The position numbers were made by a program, and so were the translations under genes. This document shows, one piece after another, positions 63,168-64,000 of a DNA stretch of 64,000 nucleotides (position 1 is its first letter; every line of letters begins with the position of its first letter). Source of the DNA: Arion vulgaris (taxonomy: Eukaryota; Mollusca; Gastropoda; Stylommatophora; Arionidae); the NCBI GenBank assembly GCA_020796225.1, contig CM036767.1, forward strand, positions 11,389,427 to 11,453,426. The letters run 5' to 3'. Under the pieces are notes generated by a model. It was not told the origin of the DNA. It made no database searches and saw only the letters and a program-made list of their open reading frames with translations.

Positions 63168-63365
63168 TGTGGATGCTGTCCTGGTCATGCGAGTGTTCAC
63201 GGCAGTGAGAGAGCAGACATGCTTGCATCTAAAGCATCGATTGATGGGGAGTTGAGGATGGATAAGGGAGAAGTTCATCGGTCTATGGACAACCTACTGT
63301 TGGATGAGGACACTAAAATTGATGTTGAGTCAATCAAGCTTTTTATGGAATTTGGAATTAAACAT
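63168..63365 (+). mobile_element. LINE-R RNase H fragment
   Basis: CPGHASVHGSERADMLASKA, SIDGELRMDKGEVHRSMDNL: RNase H C-terminal GHxxxxGxxRADxLA motif. Confidence 0.82.
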
Positions 63366-63367
63366 TG

Positions 63368-63630
63368 TACTAGTGAGCGTCTGTAGCTTAAGCGGTAGTG
63401 AGCTCGATCCCAACCCAAGCGTACCTGGTTCAAACTCCGTGACAGGCATATTTGGAAGCAAATTAGTTCCCTTGGATTTTTATGAACTGTAAAAATAGAC
63501 CTCGCGTTCAGAAAGCAATGGCAAACTACTGAAAGTATAAGTGGTGCCTAGAAAATCTACAACTCGTGTACTGTTATTGATGGCTACCTCCTGTAAAAAA
63601 GGATATGCCAAAATTCTTTTCATTAGTAGA
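63368..63630 (+). mobile_element. SINE-B copy, full length
   Basis: GTCTGTAGCTTAAGCGGTAG (box A), GGTTCAAACTCCGTGACAGG (box B), GTTCAGAAAGCAATGGCAAA, GTGGTGCCTAGAAAATC, GGATATGCCAAAATTCTTTT end. Confidence 0.9.
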
Positions 63631-63636
63631 GCTGGA

Positions 63637-63780
63637 TGCTTGAGTGGCAGAAAGAGAAGTGTGTTTAACAAGCGAGCAACAAGAACCATCAGTATGCATA
63701 CCCTTTGACATCTGTTAGGGAAGACTGAGCACCTATAGGTCTGCCCAGAGTGATGTGATGTTCAGTAACCAATAACCAAT
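63637..63780 (-). mobile_element. SINE-D copy
   Basis: GTGTTTAACAAGCGAGCAAC, GAACCATCAGTATGCATACC, GACTGAGCACCTATAGGTCT, AGTAACCAATAACCAATCA. Confidence 0.75.
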
Positions 63781-63782
63781 CA

Positions 63783-63990
63783 TTTTTTTTTTTAGATCCA
63801 GAAACACTTGAGCTTTCAGCTCTTCCGGGTGCTATGGACACCGCAACCCTTCGTTGGTGCCACGAACACCGGGAATCTGGGAACCTGTGACTTTTCTGCC
63901 AGCCGCGAATTGAACCCACACTCACAGAAGGTGGAACACGCACGAACACGCTGGGCAGGCGGGCCTTTGACTAGCATACTTATATCACCA
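63783..63990 (-). mobile_element. SINE-F copy
   Basis: AGATCCAGAAACACTTGAGC, ATGGACACCGCAACCCTTCG, GGTGCCACGAACACCGGGAA, with box-B-like GGGTTCAATTCGCGG on the minus strand. Related to 54449-54605; runs to the window edge. Confidence 0.65.
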
Positions 63991-64000
63991 AAAATTTTTG

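Noticed and set aside
63368..63440. Possible tRNA gene (box A and GGTTCAAACTCC)
   Set aside because: The tRNA-like part is the head of SINE-B, with the SINE body following; the cloverleaf is not intact. Same for box-B matches at 18.96, 39.75, 42.78 and 46.33 kb.

Overview
This window is eukaryotic genomic DNA from an invertebrate animal. There are no operons or ribosome-binding sites, exons are short with GT..AG introns, and the rest is packed with LINE, SINE, Penelope-like, mariner and hAT remnants and minisatellites. A mollusc or similar lophotrochozoan is my best guess; the species cannot be read from the sequence.

The one host gene I can support is on the minus strand. It encodes a lethal(2) giant larvae (Lgl/LLGL) cell-polarity protein. 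Sixteen consecutive coding exons run from about 62.7 kb down to the stop codon at 23.9 kb. Splice sites and phases fit at every junction except one exon that is short by one base. The first part of the gene lies beyond the right edge. The gene supplies about 2.4 kb of coding sequence; the rest of its 39 kb is intron filled with repeats.

Layout: 1-23.9 kb is gene-poor DNA downstream of lgl, with a 40-bp array (0.5 kb), a ~22-bp array (0.9-1.7 kb), a 64-bp array (3.2-4.6 kb), a 1.5-kb pyrimidine-rich array (9.4-10.9 kb), a 54-bp array (15.2-16.3 kb), a 36-bp array (18.7 kb) and a 35-bp array (22.4-22.9 kb). Among these lie LINE 3' ends, a Penelope-like GIY-YIG fragment, hAT MITEs and many tRNA-derived SINEs. 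23.9-62.7 kb is lgl. Its introns hold a nested mariner/LINE pair, an internally deleted hAT a few bases from a splice donor, a ~610-bp foldback palindrome, a LINE-derived ~86-bp array, a ~54-bp array split by a LINE, a ~46-bp array and tens of SINEs. 62.7-64 kb is 5' intron of lgl with further SINE and LINE pieces.

Many insertions can be bounded to the base from target-site duplications read by eye: four LINE-B copies (13-15 bp), other LINE-like copies (10-12 bp), SINE-A2 and SINE-H (10-12 bp), hAT elements (8 bp) and mariner-type elements (TA). I see no prokaryote-type system, CRISPR array or functional tRNA/rRNA gene. The most notable non-genic signal is minisatellites that grew from segments of identifiable transposons, together with internally deleted LINE copies that still have perfect target-site duplications. 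SINE and LINE family names (A1, B and so on) are labels used only in this annotation.
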